Part shown: positions 1-8,481 of the stretch, in pieces
How the letters are laid out: every line of letters begins with the position of its first letter
Position numbering within the stretch: the stretch's first letter is position 1
NCBI GenBank assembly: GCA_022821445.1
Contig: JAJEDQ010000008.1
Location: forward strand, 1-35,786
Length of the DNA stretch: 35,786 nucleotides
DNA from: Acidimicrobiia bacterium
Lineage (GTDB): Bacteria; Actinomycetota; Acidimicrobiia; Acidimicrobiales; Bin134
Direction of reading: 5' to 3'
Position numbers and translations under genes: made by a program
The notes under the pieces: model-generated
Databases searched by the model: none
What the model saw: only the letters and a program-made list of their open reading frames with translations
What the model was told of the DNA's origin: nothing

Positions 1-1639
1 GGCCATCGAGGCACGGATGCAGGAGATCATCGCCGCCGACCAGCCCTTCGAGCGCCATGAGGTGTCGGCCGCTGAAGGGCTCGAGCTGTTCGCCGACCAC
101 CCCTACAAGCGGGAGATCATCGAAACGGTGGCCATGGCCCCCGATGCCGATGCCAGCGAGGAGTCGGCCGGCGGCCAGTCGGCCGATGAGCTGGCCGACG
201 AGGTGGCCGGCGACGGCCAAATCAGCTACTACCGCAACTCGGATTCCTTCATCGACCTGTGCAGCGGCCCCCACGTTCCATCCACCGGCCGTCTGGGGCA
301 CTTCAAGCTGATGAGCACAGCCGGGGCCTACTGGCGCCGCGACGCCGGTCGCCCCTCGCTCCAGCGCGTCTACGGCACGGCTTGGGCCACCCGCAAGGAC
401 CTGGCCGCCCATCTGCACCGGCTGGCCGAAGCGGAAAAGCGCGACCACCGCCGTCTGGCCCGGGAACTCGACCTGCTGTCGTGGCCCACCGAGCTGGGAC
501 CGGGGCTGGCGGTGTGGCACCCCAAGGGCGCTGCGGTGCGCCGCATCATCGAGGACTACAGCCGCGACCGTCACGAAGAGGGCGACTACCAGTTCGTTGT
601 AACCCCCCACGTCGCTCGTTCCGAGCTGTGGGAGACCAGCGGGCATCTGGACTTCTATCGGGAGAGCATGTACCCGGCTCTGGAGATGGACGGCGCCTCC
701 TACCACCTCAAGCCGATGAACTGCCCCTTCCACGCGCTGATCTACAAGAGCAACCAGCGTTCTTATCGCGACCTGCCCATACGAATGTTCGAGCTGGGCA
801 CCGTGTATCGCTACGAATTGTCCGGGGCGGTCCATGGTCTGATGCGCATCCGGGGATTTACCCAAGACGACAGCCATATCTTCGCCACCCGAGAGCAGGC
901 CCCGGCTGAGATCGCCTCGTTGGTGGCGTTTGTGCTGTCGGTGCTGCGGGCATTCGGTTTCGGGTCATTCGAGGCCCGACTGGCCACCCGGCCGAAGGAG
1001 AAGTCGATAGGGGACGACGCCGAATGGGATCTGGCCACCGAGGCCCTCCGCCACGCGTTGGAGGCCTCTGGGCTGGAATACGAGTTGGACGAGGGTGGCG
1101 GTGCCTTCTACGGACCCAAGATCGACATCGACGTGCGTGATGCCATCGGCCGGAGCTGGCAGCTCTCCACTATCCAGGTCGATTTCCAACTGCCCGACCG
1201 GTTCGACCTGGAGTATGTGGGCTCCGACGGAGGACGCCACCGACCGGTGATGATCCATCGGGCTCTGATGGGCTCAATCGAGCGCTTCTTCGGCGTGCTC
1301 ATCGAGCACTTCGGCGGTGCGTTCCCGGCCTGGCTGGCCCCGGTCCAAGCCGCAATCCTGCCGGTGGCCGTCTCCCATGGCGACTATGCCGCCGACGTGG
1401 AGGCTCGCCTACGCCGAGACGGGTTCAGAGTTGAGGTGTCCGACGCCCAAGAGCCGTTGGGCCGGCGCATCCGGGCGGCCAAACTCCAGAAGCTGCCCTA
1501 TGTACTGGTGGTGGGCGACGACGACGTGGCCCACGGCACGGTGGGAGTGAACGCCTGGGGCAGCGACGGCGACGAGCGGGGTGTGTCATTGGAGGACTTT
1601 GCGGCCCGGCTGGCTGACGATGTGGAAACACACCGCTGA
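1..1639 (+). CDS. thrS: threonyl-tRNA synthetase, 5'-truncated by the window edge
   Basis: Charges tRNA-Thr with threonine in the cytoplasm (class II synthetase). The reading frame is open from base 2, so the true start, the TGS domain and the first part of the editing domain lie outside the window; about 545 residues of a usual ~640-690 are present. Visible in order: the end of the editing domain with the DLC(S)GPH motif carrying the conserved Cys (about nt 258-278), the catalytic core with the three zinc ligands (Cys in KPMNCPFH near nt 722, His in AVHGLMRIRGF, His in MIHRALMGSIERF), and a C-terminal anticodon-binding domain. An acidic, Ala-rich insertion of about 25 residues (nt 140-220) sits just before the DLC motif. 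The stop overlaps the next start as TGATG, so the two are probably cotranscribed. Confidence 0.96.
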   Translation, partial: AIEARMQEIIAADQPFERHEVSAAEGLELFADHPYKREIIETVAMAPDADASEESAGGQSADELADEVAGDGQISYYRNSDSFIDLCSGPHVPSTGRLGHFKLMSTAGAYWRRDAGRPSLQRVYGTAWATRKDLAAHLHRLAEAEKRDHRRLARELDLLSWPTELGPGLAVWHPKGAAVRRIIEDYSRDRHEEGDYQFVVTPHVARSELWETSGHLDFYRESMYPALEMDGASYHLKPMNCPFHALIYKSNQRSYRDLPIRMFELGTVYRYELSGAVHGLMRIRGFTQDDSHIFATREQAPAEIASLVAFVLSVLRAFGFGSFEARLATRPKEKSIGDDAEWDLATEALRHALEASGLEYELDEGGGAFYGPKIDIDVRDAIGRSWQLSTIQVDFQLPDRFDLEYVGSDGGRHRPVMIHRALMGSIERFFGVLIEHFGGAFPAWLAPVQAAILPVAVSHGDYAADVEARLRRDGFRVEVSDAQEPLGRRIRAAKLQKLPYVLVVGDDDVAHGTVGVNAWGSDGDERGVSLEDFAARLADDVETHR

Positions 1640-2145
1640 TGCTCGAGCGCCTGTGGGCCCCTTGGCGCAGCCAGTACGTTGCGGGCATTGCCGACGCTGG
1701 CTCTGATCCGGGAGAGGCCACCCTGTTCGAGCAGATATTGGCCGCCCCCGAACCCGAAGAGGAGACTGGCATCTTGTGGCGGGGTGTGACTTGCTTCGCG
1801 GTGCTCAACGCCTTCCCCTACGGCAGCGGTCATCTGATGGTGGTGCCCAACCGGCCGGTGGCCGACCTGGCCGATCTCAGCGATAACGAGAGCGATGAAC
1901 TGTGGGTCGCCGTTCGAGCCGCGGTGGCGGCCATTCGCCGGGCCTACAACCCCGATGGCGTGAACGTGGGCCTCAATTTGGGAGCGGCCGCAGGCGCTGG
2001 AATACCCGGCCATCTGCACGTCCACTGCTTGCCTCGCTGGCGGGGCGACACCAATTTCATGACAACCTCGGCCGAGACTCGAGTGCTTCCCGAGCCCCTG
2101 GCCGAGTCATGGTCAAAGCTGAGAAGCGCCTGGGAAGATGGGTAG
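1639..2145 (+). CDS. HIT-family nucleotide hydrolase/phosphorylase (Ap4A phosphorylase type)
   Basis: Small cytoplasmic HIT-superfamily enzyme of 168 aa. The triad is clear: HLHVHCLPRW with His125, His127 and His129, preceded by the GxxNxGxxxGxGxxGHLH pattern typical of the family. The position between thrS and pgsA is the same as that of the mycobacterial Ap4A phosphorylase (Rv2613c, from memory), so cleavage of diadenosine polyphosphates, which aminoacyl-tRNA synthetases make as by-products, is the likely role. The exact substrate cannot be read from sequence. The ATG overlaps the thrS stop (TGATG). Confidence 0.9.
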   Translation: MLERLWAPWRSQYVAGIADAGSDPGEATLFEQILAAPEPEEETGILWRGVTCFAVLNAFPYGSGHLMVVPNRPVADLADLSDNESDELWVAVRAAVAAIRRAYNPDGVNVGLNLGAAAGAGIPGHLHVHCLPRWRGDTNFMTTSAETRVLPEPLAESWSKLRSAWEDG

Positions 2146-2154
2146 CCTTTCGTT

Positions 2155-2661
2155 GTGTCCGACGCGGAGATCACCGACGAGTTGCCCCAGGAGCTGAACG
2201 TCAGCGAATACGTCGGCCCTTATCTGTTTCCCAACAACAGCCGCCGCCGGATCCCAGCCATCATCTACTTGTCAGCCGCAGTGGTGTGTACGGTGGTTTG
2301 GGCTCTTGCCTCCGATAGTCCCCTGGTCAATGGGGGGTTCTTGGCCGCAGCCATTGCCTTGGCCACCTTTGCTGTTTATGGCTTCGTCTGCGGGAAGGAG
2401 CTGAAGGTCGACGAGTCGGACGCGTTGGTGATAGCTACCGGCGCGGTGGGCTTTCCCGTGGGCCATGCATCGGCCCAAATGGGGTGGCGAGGCTGGTTCA
2501 GCCGCCCCACCTGGCGCATCCTGCTCTACTCCAACGAGCCCCAGCCCGACCAGCGGGGATTGGTGTTTGTGGACGGCATCACCGGCGATCTGATCGACCA
2601 GCTCGTGCAGCCCAATCCCGAAGACTGGACTGACCTTCGTTCAGGCCCAGAAGTAGAGTAG
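2155..2661 (+). CDS. conserved membrane protein of unknown function
   Basis: Protein of 168 aa starting at GTG 2155, nine bases after the HIT gene. A hydrophilic acidic N-terminus (residues 1-30) is followed by two closely spaced hydrophobic segments (about 33-53 and 59-80) and a soluble C-terminal half containing WFSRPTWRILLYSNE and an acidic tail. I do not recognise a family with certainty; the hairpin-plus-cytoplasmic-domain layout suggests an inner-membrane accessory protein. Its place between the HIT gene and pgsA suggests cotranscription with phospholipid synthesis, but no function is assigned. Confidence 0.75.
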   Translation: MSDAEITDELPQELNVSEYVGPYLFPNNSRRRIPAIIYLSAAVVCTVVWALASDSPLVNGGFLAAAIALATFAVYGFVCGKELKVDESDALVIATGAVGFPVGHASAQMGWRGWFSRPTWRILLYSNEPQPDQRGLVFVDGITGDLIDQLVQPNPEDWTDLRSGPEVE

Positions 2662-2668
2662 AGGCCAC

Positions 2669-3262
2669 ATGTTCGACGGCAATTGGCGCTCGGCGGTCAA
2701 TCGTGGGCTTGATCCCATCGGCGCCGTCCTCTGCCGGTTGGGCGTGAGCGCCGATGGGGTTACCGCCTTCGGCATCGTCATGGCTGCGGTGGCCGCCGTG
2801 GTAATCGGTCGGGGCCAGCTGATCCTCGGGCTGGTGTTCTTGATTCTCACCGGTCTTTCCGATGCCCTCGACGGGCCCATCGCCAAAGCATCGGGCACCA
2901 GCTCGGTCCGGGGCGCCTTCTTCGACTCGGCCAGCGATCGGGTGTGCGATGCCCTGCTGTTCGGGGGGGTGGCCTGGTACTTGGGCTCCAACGAGCCGGG
3001 GCGAATCTTCATGCTGCCAGTGGCCCTCATGGCGGTGGCCTCGCTGGTCTCCTATCTGCGGGCCAAGGCCGAGTCGCTCGGGCTCGACGCCAAGGGCGGC
3101 CTCATGGAGCGGGCCGAGCGGTTCTTCGTGCTCGGGGCCGGTTTGGCCTTCAGCTTCGTACTGATCCCCATACTGTGGGCCATGCTGGGCCTGACTGCCG
3201 CCACCGCCGTCTATCGGTTTGCCAAGGTCTGGCGTCAGGCCGACTCCCTGCATTCAGTATGA
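2669..3262 (+). CDS. pgsA: CDP-alcohol phosphatidyltransferase, probably phosphatidylinositol phosphate synthase
   Basis: Integral membrane enzyme of 197 aa that joins CDP-diacylglycerol to an alcohol; from its neighbours the alcohol is probably inositol-1-phosphate, the first step to phosphatidylinositol and its mannosides. The signature D-x2-D-G-x2-A-[RK]-x8-G-x3-D-x3-D is complete: Asp65, Asp68, Gly69, Ala72-Lys73, Gly82, Asp86, Asp90. Lys73 replaces the usual Arg. Several hydrophobic segments follow. The ATG lies 7 nt after the preceding stop with GAGG just upstream; a TAGAGT hexamer at 2654-2659 could also be a weak -10. It overlaps patA by ATGA. Confidence 0.92.
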   Translation: MFDGNWRSAVNRGLDPIGAVLCRLGVSADGVTAFGIVMAAVAAVVIGRGQLILGLVFLILTGLSDALDGPIAKASGTSSVRGAFFDSASDRVCDALLFGGVAWYLGSNEPGRIFMLPVALMAVASLVSYLRAKAESLGLDAKGGLMERAERFFVLGAGLAFSFVLIPILWAMLGLTAATAVYRFAKVWRQADSLHSV

Positions 3263-4269
3263 CCGACACTGCCGAGACGGTTGCTCCGATACACCGAACC
3301 CGCCGCCTCTCGGCCGATGTGATGCTGTACCGCAGCGGTGCCGCCCTGGCTCGCCGGTTGCCGCAATCGGTGGGAAAAGCCCTCACCCGGTCCATCAGCC
3401 GGAGCGCGTACCGGCTGCTGCCCGAGCGTCGCTTCATCACCGAGCGCCGCCTCCAGAGGGTGTGCGGCCCCGAATTGCAGGGTGAAGCGCTGGCCCAGGC
3501 GGTGCGAGCCTCGTTTGAGTCTTACGCCCGATACTGGTTCGATGGCGCCCGGCTCGGCGATCTGGACGACGCCGAGGTGGAAGCCGGATTCAGCCACCAG
3601 GGGTTCAACTACATTCAAGAGGCCATCGACTCCGGCACGGCGCCGATACTGGCCCTTCCCCACCTCGGAGGCTGGGAGTGGGCGGGAACGTGGATGGCTC
3701 GCATTCCGGGCTACCCGGTGATCTCCGTGGTCGAGCCGCTCAAGCCGGCCCGGCTGTTCGATTGGATGGTGGAGGAGCGCCGCCGCATGGGCATCGACAT
3801 TGTGGCCCTGGGCCCGGACGCGGTCTCGGTGCTCATCAAGTCGCTGCGATCGCGGCAGGTGGTGTGCCTGCTCGCCGATCGGCAGGTTGGCCGCGGGGGA
3901 GTGGAGGTGGAGTTCTTCGGTGAGCGCACCCTGCTGCCCGGCGGCCCAGCCACCCTCGCTCTGCGGACCGGCGCGGCGATTCTGCCCACCGCGGTCTACC
4001 AAGACGGGCCCAACCACCGGGGCGTGGTGCTCCCTCCGGTTCCCGCTGAGCGACAGGGCCGCTTGCGGGCCGACGTGACCCGGATCACCCAAGATCTGGC
4101 CCTGGCTTTGGAAGAGCTGATCCGCGCCGCTCCAGAGCAGTGGCACCTGATGCAGCCCAACTGGCCCAGCGACGAAGAAGCCCTCCAAAAGTTCCGCCAG
4201 CAACGAAGTGGCCTGCACCGGCAGCCTGACCAAGTTGAGCGGTCCCCACGAGTGAGGACACCCGGATGA
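3259..4269 (+). CDS. patA: phosphatidylinositol mannoside acyltransferase (LpxL/HtrB-like)
   Basis: Protein of 336 aa of the lysophospholipid acyltransferase superfamily. The catalytic HX4E motif is His135/Glu140 in PHLGGWEW. Between pgsA and pimA the expected role is transfer of a fatty acyl chain to the mannose of a phosphatidylinositol mannoside at the cytoplasmic face of the membrane, as for mycobacterial PatA. The start chosen is the ATG at 3259 inside ATGA shared with the pgsA stop; the frame is open further upstream but those codons run inside pgsA and do not resemble the family. A Pro/Arg/Gln-rich tail of about 25 residues ends the protein, and the stop overlaps pimA by ATGA. Confidence 0.88.
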   Translation: MTDTAETVAPIHRTRRLSADVMLYRSGAALARRLPQSVGKALTRSISRSAYRLLPERRFITERRLQRVCGPELQGEALAQAVRASFESYARYWFDGARLGDLDDAEVEAGFSHQGFNYIQEAIDSGTAPILALPHLGGWEWAGTWMARIPGYPVISVVEPLKPARLFDWMVEERRRMGIDIVALGPDAVSVLIKSLRSRQVVCLLADRQVGRGGVEVEFFGERTLLPGGPATLALRTGAAILPTAVYQDGPNHRGVVLPPVPAERQGRLRADVTRITQDLALALEELIRAAPEQWHLMQPNWPSDEEALQKFRQQRSGLHRQPDQVERSPRVRTPG

Positions 4270-5387
4270 GGGTCGGCCTGGTTTGCCCCTACTCCCTCAC
4301 CATCCCCGGCGGTGTCCAAGGCCAGGTGATGGGACTGGCCCGCTCCCTTCGTCGTATGGGGGTGGAAGCCCGGGTGCTGGCCCCGTGCGACGGTCCTCCG
4401 CCCGACGAGTCGGTCACTCCCTTGGGCAACAGCCTGCCCACCGCGGCCAACGGCTCCATCGCCCCCCTGGCCCCCGACCCCCCGGCCCAACTCCGCACCA
4501 TACGGGTGCTGCGCGATGAGCAATTCGACGTGCTCCACCTACACGAGCCCCTCGCCCCAGGCCCCACCAACACCGCGGCCGTGATGAAGTCGGCGCCGCT
4601 GCTGGGCACCTTCCACCGGGCCGGCCACAGCACCGCCTACCAGTATCTGCGCCCCATAGTGCGAGCGGTGGCCAACCGCCTGGACTATCGCTGCGCGGTA
4701 TCCGAGGACGCCCGCCGCTTGGCCGAAGGGGAGTTGGGCGGTCGATACGAGCTGGTGTTCAACGGAGTGGAGTTGGACGCCCCCTCAGCCGAGCCGATCA
4801 ATGCGCCTTATCCCACTATCTTCTTCGTGGGCCGCCACGAGCCCCGCAAGGGATTGGGCATCCTCGTCGACGCCCTCCAATACCTGCCCGATGAAGTACG
4901 GCTGTGGGTGGGGGGCGATGGCCCCGAGACCGATGCCCTGAGAGCGAGCACCGGCAATGACCCCCGGGTTGAATGGCTGGGTCGGATTTCCGACGCCGAG
5001 AAGCAGGCCCGCTTGCGGGGGGCCGACGTGTTCTGCGCCCCGTCACTGTTCGGCGAGTCATTCGGAGTGGTGCTGCTTGAGGCCATGGCGGCGAAGACTC
5101 CGATCGTGGCTTCCGATCTCGACGCCTACGCCATCGTCGCCCGGCCCGGGCGCGACGCGCTTCTCTCCGAGCCGGGGGATCCCGCGGCGTTGGCCGCGGC
5201 CCTGAAGCGGGTGCTGTTCGACGAAGACACCGCGGCATCCTTGGTGGAATCGGGACTCGGCCGAGCCCACCAGTTCTCCATGGACACGTTGGCCAGCCGC
5301 TATGCCGAGATCTATGCCGACTTGGCTGCCCGCCGCCGGGTCCGCAGCCCCCAGCCCCCGCGGCGAGAAGACCAGGAGGTCGAATGA
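4266..5387 (+). CDS. pimA: GT4 glycosyltransferase, phosphatidylinositol mannosyltransferase PimA-like
   Basis: Protein of 373 aa with the two-Rossmann GT-B fold of GT4 enzymes. PimA-like markers: the N-terminal YSLTIPGGVQGQV loop (GG at about 15-16), the HLHEPL segment, FVGRHEPRKGL (Arg/Lys that hold the GDP-mannose phosphates, about 187-197), and EX7E with Glu264 and Glu272 in ESFGVVLLEAM. Expected reaction: mannose from GDP-mannose to position 2 of the inositol of phosphatidylinositol. Genes pgsA, patA and pimA are joined by 4-base overlaps and form one operon. The GGAGG before 5384 near its end serves the next gene. Confidence 0.9.
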   Translation: MRVGLVCPYSLTIPGGVQGQVMGLARSLRRMGVEARVLAPCDGPPPDESVTPLGNSLPTAANGSIAPLAPDPPAQLRTIRVLRDEQFDVLHLHEPLAPGPTNTAAVMKSAPLLGTFHRAGHSTAYQYLRPIVRAVANRLDYRCAVSEDARRLAEGELGGRYELVFNGVELDAPSAEPINAPYPTIFFVGRHEPRKGLGILVDALQYLPDEVRLWVGGDGPETDALRASTGNDPRVEWLGRISDAEKQARLRGADVFCAPSLFGESFGVVLLEAMAAKTPIVASDLDAYAIVARPGRDALLSEPGDPAALAAALKRVLFDEDTAASLVESGLGRAHQFSMDTLASRYAEIYADLAARRRVRSPQPPRREDQEVE

Positions 5388-6139
5388 GCACAAGCCGACG
5401 CCGGTCCGCAATAGCCCTCGTCACACTGGGGGTGATTGTCGGCGCGGCGGTCCTGGCGATCCTGGTCTTGGTCGGATTGCCCTGGCTTGTTTGTTTGGTG
5501 ATCGGCGCGATCGTTGGTGTGGTTGCGGCCACAGGACTGCACTTGGCCGCGTGGCGACTCCTTCTTCGCCTCACCAAGAGCACCGCTCCCCACGGCGAAG
5601 TGGAGGAGGCGATCGAAAACGTGCTGGAGGGCCTTTGCGTCAGCCACGGCATCCCCACCCCCGAACTGCGGGTGATCCACTCCCACTCGATCAACTCTTT
5701 GGCCGCGGACCGCACCCCCGCCCGCGCGGCCATCGTCGTCACATCCGGCGCAGTGGAGCAGCTCGATCGCATCGAGCTGGAAGCGCTGGTGGCCCATCAC
5801 CTCTGCCGGATTCGCCGAGGCGATGCCGCATTCGAGACGCTGGCCGGGGTGCTCTTGGCCTGGCCGCTCGCAACGGTCGGTTGGCTGCGTCGCCGGGTGA
5901 TGGACCGGGTGCTGCCCGCGGGGCGGGGCCTGGTATCCGACTTCGAGGCGGTGTCGCTCACTCGGTACCCTCCCGGCCTGCTATCTGCGCTGATGACACT
6001 TTCTGCCCAGACTGCTCAGGTACCATCGCCAACGGTGGCAGCGCTTCACATGTGGATCGATGAGCCCGATTGGGGCATCGCCGACGCCATCCGCCATCCC
6101 CGGCTGGATACTCGGATTGCCGCGCTGACCGAGCTTTGA
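5384..6139 (+). CDS. M48 (HtpX-like) membrane protein with degenerate zinc site, probable pseudo-protease
   Basis: Protein of 251 aa with two N-terminal transmembrane segments (about 9-32 and 34-57) and a region laid out like actinobacterial M48 proteases: an NSLAADRTPARAAIVVTSG-type strand, the helix where HExxH should lie, and LTRYPPGLLSAL downstream. The metal site is lost: the helix reads AHHLCRIRRGD, so His138 remains but Glu becomes His139 and the second His becomes Arg142. The position of the third ligand (Glu in the usual REYxAD) appears to be Gly in RGLVSDFEA. It is therefore unlikely to be a metalloprotease, and a binding or scaffold role is inferred. It overlaps pimA by ATGA, with GGAGG upstream. 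Confidence 0.82.
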   Translation: MSTSRRRSAIALVTLGVIVGAAVLAILVLVGLPWLVCLVIGAIVGVVAATGLHLAAWRLLLRLTKSTAPHGEVEEAIENVLEGLCVSHGIPTPELRVIHSHSINSLAADRTPARAAIVVTSGAVEQLDRIELEALVAHHLCRIRRGDAAFETLAGVLLAWPLATVGWLRRRVMDRVLPAGRGLVSDFEAVSLTRYPPGLLSALMTLSAQTAQVPSPTVAALHMWIDEPDWGIADAIRHPRLDTRIAALTEL

Positions 6140-7464
6140 CGGCCGGCAAGCCCCCCCGTCCGGTCACCCGTCGGCGCGGGAGGATTGCCGCGGCCCTGTT
6201 GGCCGTTGCCCTGTTGGCCGCGGCCTGCGGAGGCTCGGAGGAAGAACCCGGCGGAGACCAGCTGGCGGGCGCCGCCCAGCCGACCCCAGAGGAGGAGACG
6301 AGTGCTCCTGATGGAGACAGCGGCGGCGATTCCCCTGGCAGCACCACCGCGCCGGCCCGCGGCGACACCGGCGCCACCGGGAGCGATGGCGCCGACGAAG
6401 CCCCCGGCGACGGCGCTGCCCCCGACCCCGACCCGACAGAACCCGGTGATCCCGACCCCGACCCCGACCCGGCCACGCCCACCCCGACGCCAGGACCCAC
6501 CGAGCCGCTGACCGGCGAGCCGCTGGTGGATCCGTCCATCATGAACCGGCCGGCGCTGGCCGTGAAGATCGGCACCAGCAGCGTGGGGCGCCCCCAGACC
6601 GGTATCAACCAGGCCGATGTGCTCATCGAAGTGAGAGTTGAGACCATCACCCGGCTCATGGCGGTGTTCCACAGCCAGGGTGCCATCTCGCTCGGACCGG
6701 TTCGCTCAGCTCGCAGCTCCGATACCGACATCCTGGCCAATTTCGGCCAGCCGGTGTACGGCCATTCGGGGGCAAATCCAGGTGTGCTGCGGGAGATATC
6801 CCAAGGCCAGTCGGCTGGCAAACTCTACGAACTGCGTTGGGATGGCCTGCCCAACGACTACTGGCGGATTGCTGACCGAGTTCCCCCTTGGAACTTGTAC
6901 ACCACCACCTCAAGAATCTGGGATTCCGCTCCCAGCAATTTGAAGGCTCCCGAACCTCTCTTCGAGTACCGCAGAGAAGGAGAGCCGCTGCCGGCGGGGG
7001 CGGAGCCGGTGCCCGGTGTGGAGGTCCGCTATCTCGGCGGCACGATCGCCCATTTTGCCTGGGATTCTGAGGCTGGCGGTTGGGCTCGCTGGCAAGACGG
7101 CACCCCCCATGTCGACATGGCCCGCCACCCCAATGGCACTCCCAACCCCGATGTCGCCCCTGTCCAGGTAACTCCCGCCAACGTGGTGGTTCTGCAAACC
7201 GGCTACACCGGCAGCGCCGCCTGCTCCTACTGTCCCGAAGCGATCACCGTTGATTCCGAGGGCGGGGGAGCTCTGGTGTTCACCGACGGCCATCTGATCC
7301 GGGGCCGGTGGACCCGCCCATCGGCAAACCAGCCCTGGCAGGTCACCGACAACAACGGCAACCCGGTGCGGCTTACCCCGGGCCAGACCTTCATCGCTCT
7401 ACCCGGGGGAGACGTGCTGGTGATGGTGCAGGACTTCGCTGAGAACCTGCTCAAAAACCGCTGA
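6136..7464 (+). CDS. DUF3048 (YerB-like) lipoprotein
   Basis: Secreted lipoprotein of 442 aa. The start chosen is TTG 6136, overlapping the preceding stop as TTGA; it gives a basic n-region (RRRGR), a hydrophobic core and the lipobox LAAC followed by GGSEEE. An in-frame ATG at 6070 would add residues read inside the preceding gene and spoil the signal peptide. Residues about 35-130 are a disordered Asp/Pro/Thr/Gly linker with DP and TP repeats. The rest is a DUF3048 region: RPALAVKIG near the start, RPQTGINQADV, a LGPVRSARSSD segment, then the C-terminal DUF3048 part. The function of the family is not established; it probably acts on the outer side of the membrane. Confidence 0.87.
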   Translation: MTAGKPPRPVTRRRGRIAAALLAVALLAAACGGSEEEPGGDQLAGAAQPTPEEETSAPDGDSGGDSPGSTTAPARGDTGATGSDGADEAPGDGAAPDPDPTEPGDPDPDPDPATPTPTPGPTEPLTGEPLVDPSIMNRPALAVKIGTSSVGRPQTGINQADVLIEVRVETITRLMAVFHSQGAISLGPVRSARSSDTDILANFGQPVYGHSGANPGVLREISQGQSAGKLYELRWDGLPNDYWRIADRVPPWNLYTTTSRIWDSAPSNLKAPEPLFEYRREGEPLPAGAEPVPGVEVRYLGGTIAHFAWDSEAGGWARWQDGTPHVDMARHPNGTPNPDVAPVQVTPANVVVLQTGYTGSAACSYCPEAITVDSEGGGALVFTDGHLIRGRWTRPSANQPWQVTDNNGNPVRLTPGQTFIALPGGDVLVMVQDFAENLLKNR

Positions 7465-7514
7465 TCCGAGCTGCCGGCGGAAAACCGACATCACGATTGC
7501 GATGCGCGAAGCCA

Positions 7515-7520
7515 TAGACT
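7515..7520 (+). promoter_or_regulatory. -10 box of a leaderless promoter for pdxS
   Basis: TAGACT followed by 6 nt and then the pdxS ATG at 7527. There is no Shine-Dalgarno sequence before the ATG. The spacing puts the transcript start on or next to the start codon. No convincing -35 was seen. Confidence 0.6.
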
Positions 7521-7526
7521 GCAACC

Positions 7527-8426
7527 ATGGCTGTTGAGTCGATGTCGGGCCGCGAGACGGGGACCACGTTGGTCAAACGTGGACTGGCCGAGATGCTCAA
7601 GGGCGGGGTCATCATGGACGTGGTCACCCCCGATCAGGCCAAGGTGGCCGAGGACGCCGGAGCGGTGGCGGTGATGGCTCTGGAGCGGGTTCCCGCCGAC
7701 ATCCGTCGCGACGGCGGGGTGGCCCGCATGAGCGATCCGGAGATGATCACTGGCATCCAGCAGGCGGTGACCATCCCGGTCATGGCCAAGGCCCGAATCG
7801 GCCACTTTGTGGAAGCCCAAATTCTCGAAGCCCTGGATGTGGACTACATCGACGAGAGCGAAGTACTCACGCCGGCCGACGAGGCCCACCACATCGACAA
7901 GTGGGCGTTCACCGTGCCGTTCGTGTGCGGGGCCACCAACTTGGGAGAGGCGCTGCGGCGAATCTCCGAGGGTGCCTGCATGATCCGGTCGAAAGGCGAG
8001 GCCGGCACCGGCAACATCGTGGAGGCCGTCCGCCATCTCCGGTCGATCATCGGGGACATCCGCAAGATCACCCAGGCCGATTCCGCCGAGCTGTTCGACT
8101 GGGCCAAGCAACTCCGGGCACCTTTGCCGCTGGTGCGCGAGGTGGCCGAGACCGGCTGGCTGCCCGTGCCGATGTTCTGCGCGGGGGGAATCTCGACTCC
8201 CGCCGACGCCGGACTGGTCATGCAGCTTGGCGCTGAGGCCGTGTTCGTGGGCTCGGGGATCTTCAAGTCTTCCGATCCTGCCCCTCGAGCCAAAGCCATT
8301 GTGGAGGCCGCCACCAACTACCGCGATCCCCACATCCTGGCCAAGGTCAGCCGCGGCCTGGGCGAGCCCATGCCCGGTTTGGAGATCGACGGCCTCGAAA
8401 CCCGCCTGGCCGACCGCGGCTGGTAG
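7527..8426 (+). CDS. pdxS: pyridoxal 5'-phosphate synthase lyase subunit PdxS
   Basis: Synthase subunit (299 aa, TIM barrel) of the DXP-independent vitamin B6 route: makes pyridoxal 5'-phosphate from ribose 5-phosphate, glyceraldehyde 3-phosphate and ammonia supplied by PdxT. Catalytic residues are present: Asp31 in GVIMDV, Lys88 in MAKARIGH (covalent intermediate) and Lys156 in [11 protein letters not shown], plus the GGISTPADA and GSGIFKS phosphate-binding loops. Length is normal. A -10 box six bases before the ATG suggests a leaderless mRNA that starts the pdxS-pdxT-yebC unit. Confidence 0.98.
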   Translation: MAVESMSGRETGTTLVKRGLAEMLKGGVIMDVVTPDQAKVAEDAGAVAVMALERVPADIRRDGGVARMSDPEMITGIQQAVTIPVMAKARIGHFVEAQILEALDVDYIDESEVLTPADEAHHIDKWAFTVPFVCGATNLGEALRRISEGACMIRSKGEAGTGNIVEAVRHLRSIIGDIRKITQADSAELFDWAKQLRAPLPLVREVAETGWLPVPMFCAGGISTPADAGLVMQLGAEAVFVGSGIFKSSDPAPRAKAIVEAATNYRDPHILAKVSRGLGEPMPGLEIDGLETRLADRGW

Positions 8427-8481
8427 CAGCAGCTGAGCGTGCAGCAGATCGAAGCGTCCCCCCGAGACTCGGAGCCCCCGG

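Noticed and set aside
2944-3258. Longer frame upstream of patA as part of the protein
   Set aside because: Those codons lie in pgsA in another frame; the 4-base ATGA overlap at 3259 and the family length support the shorter form.
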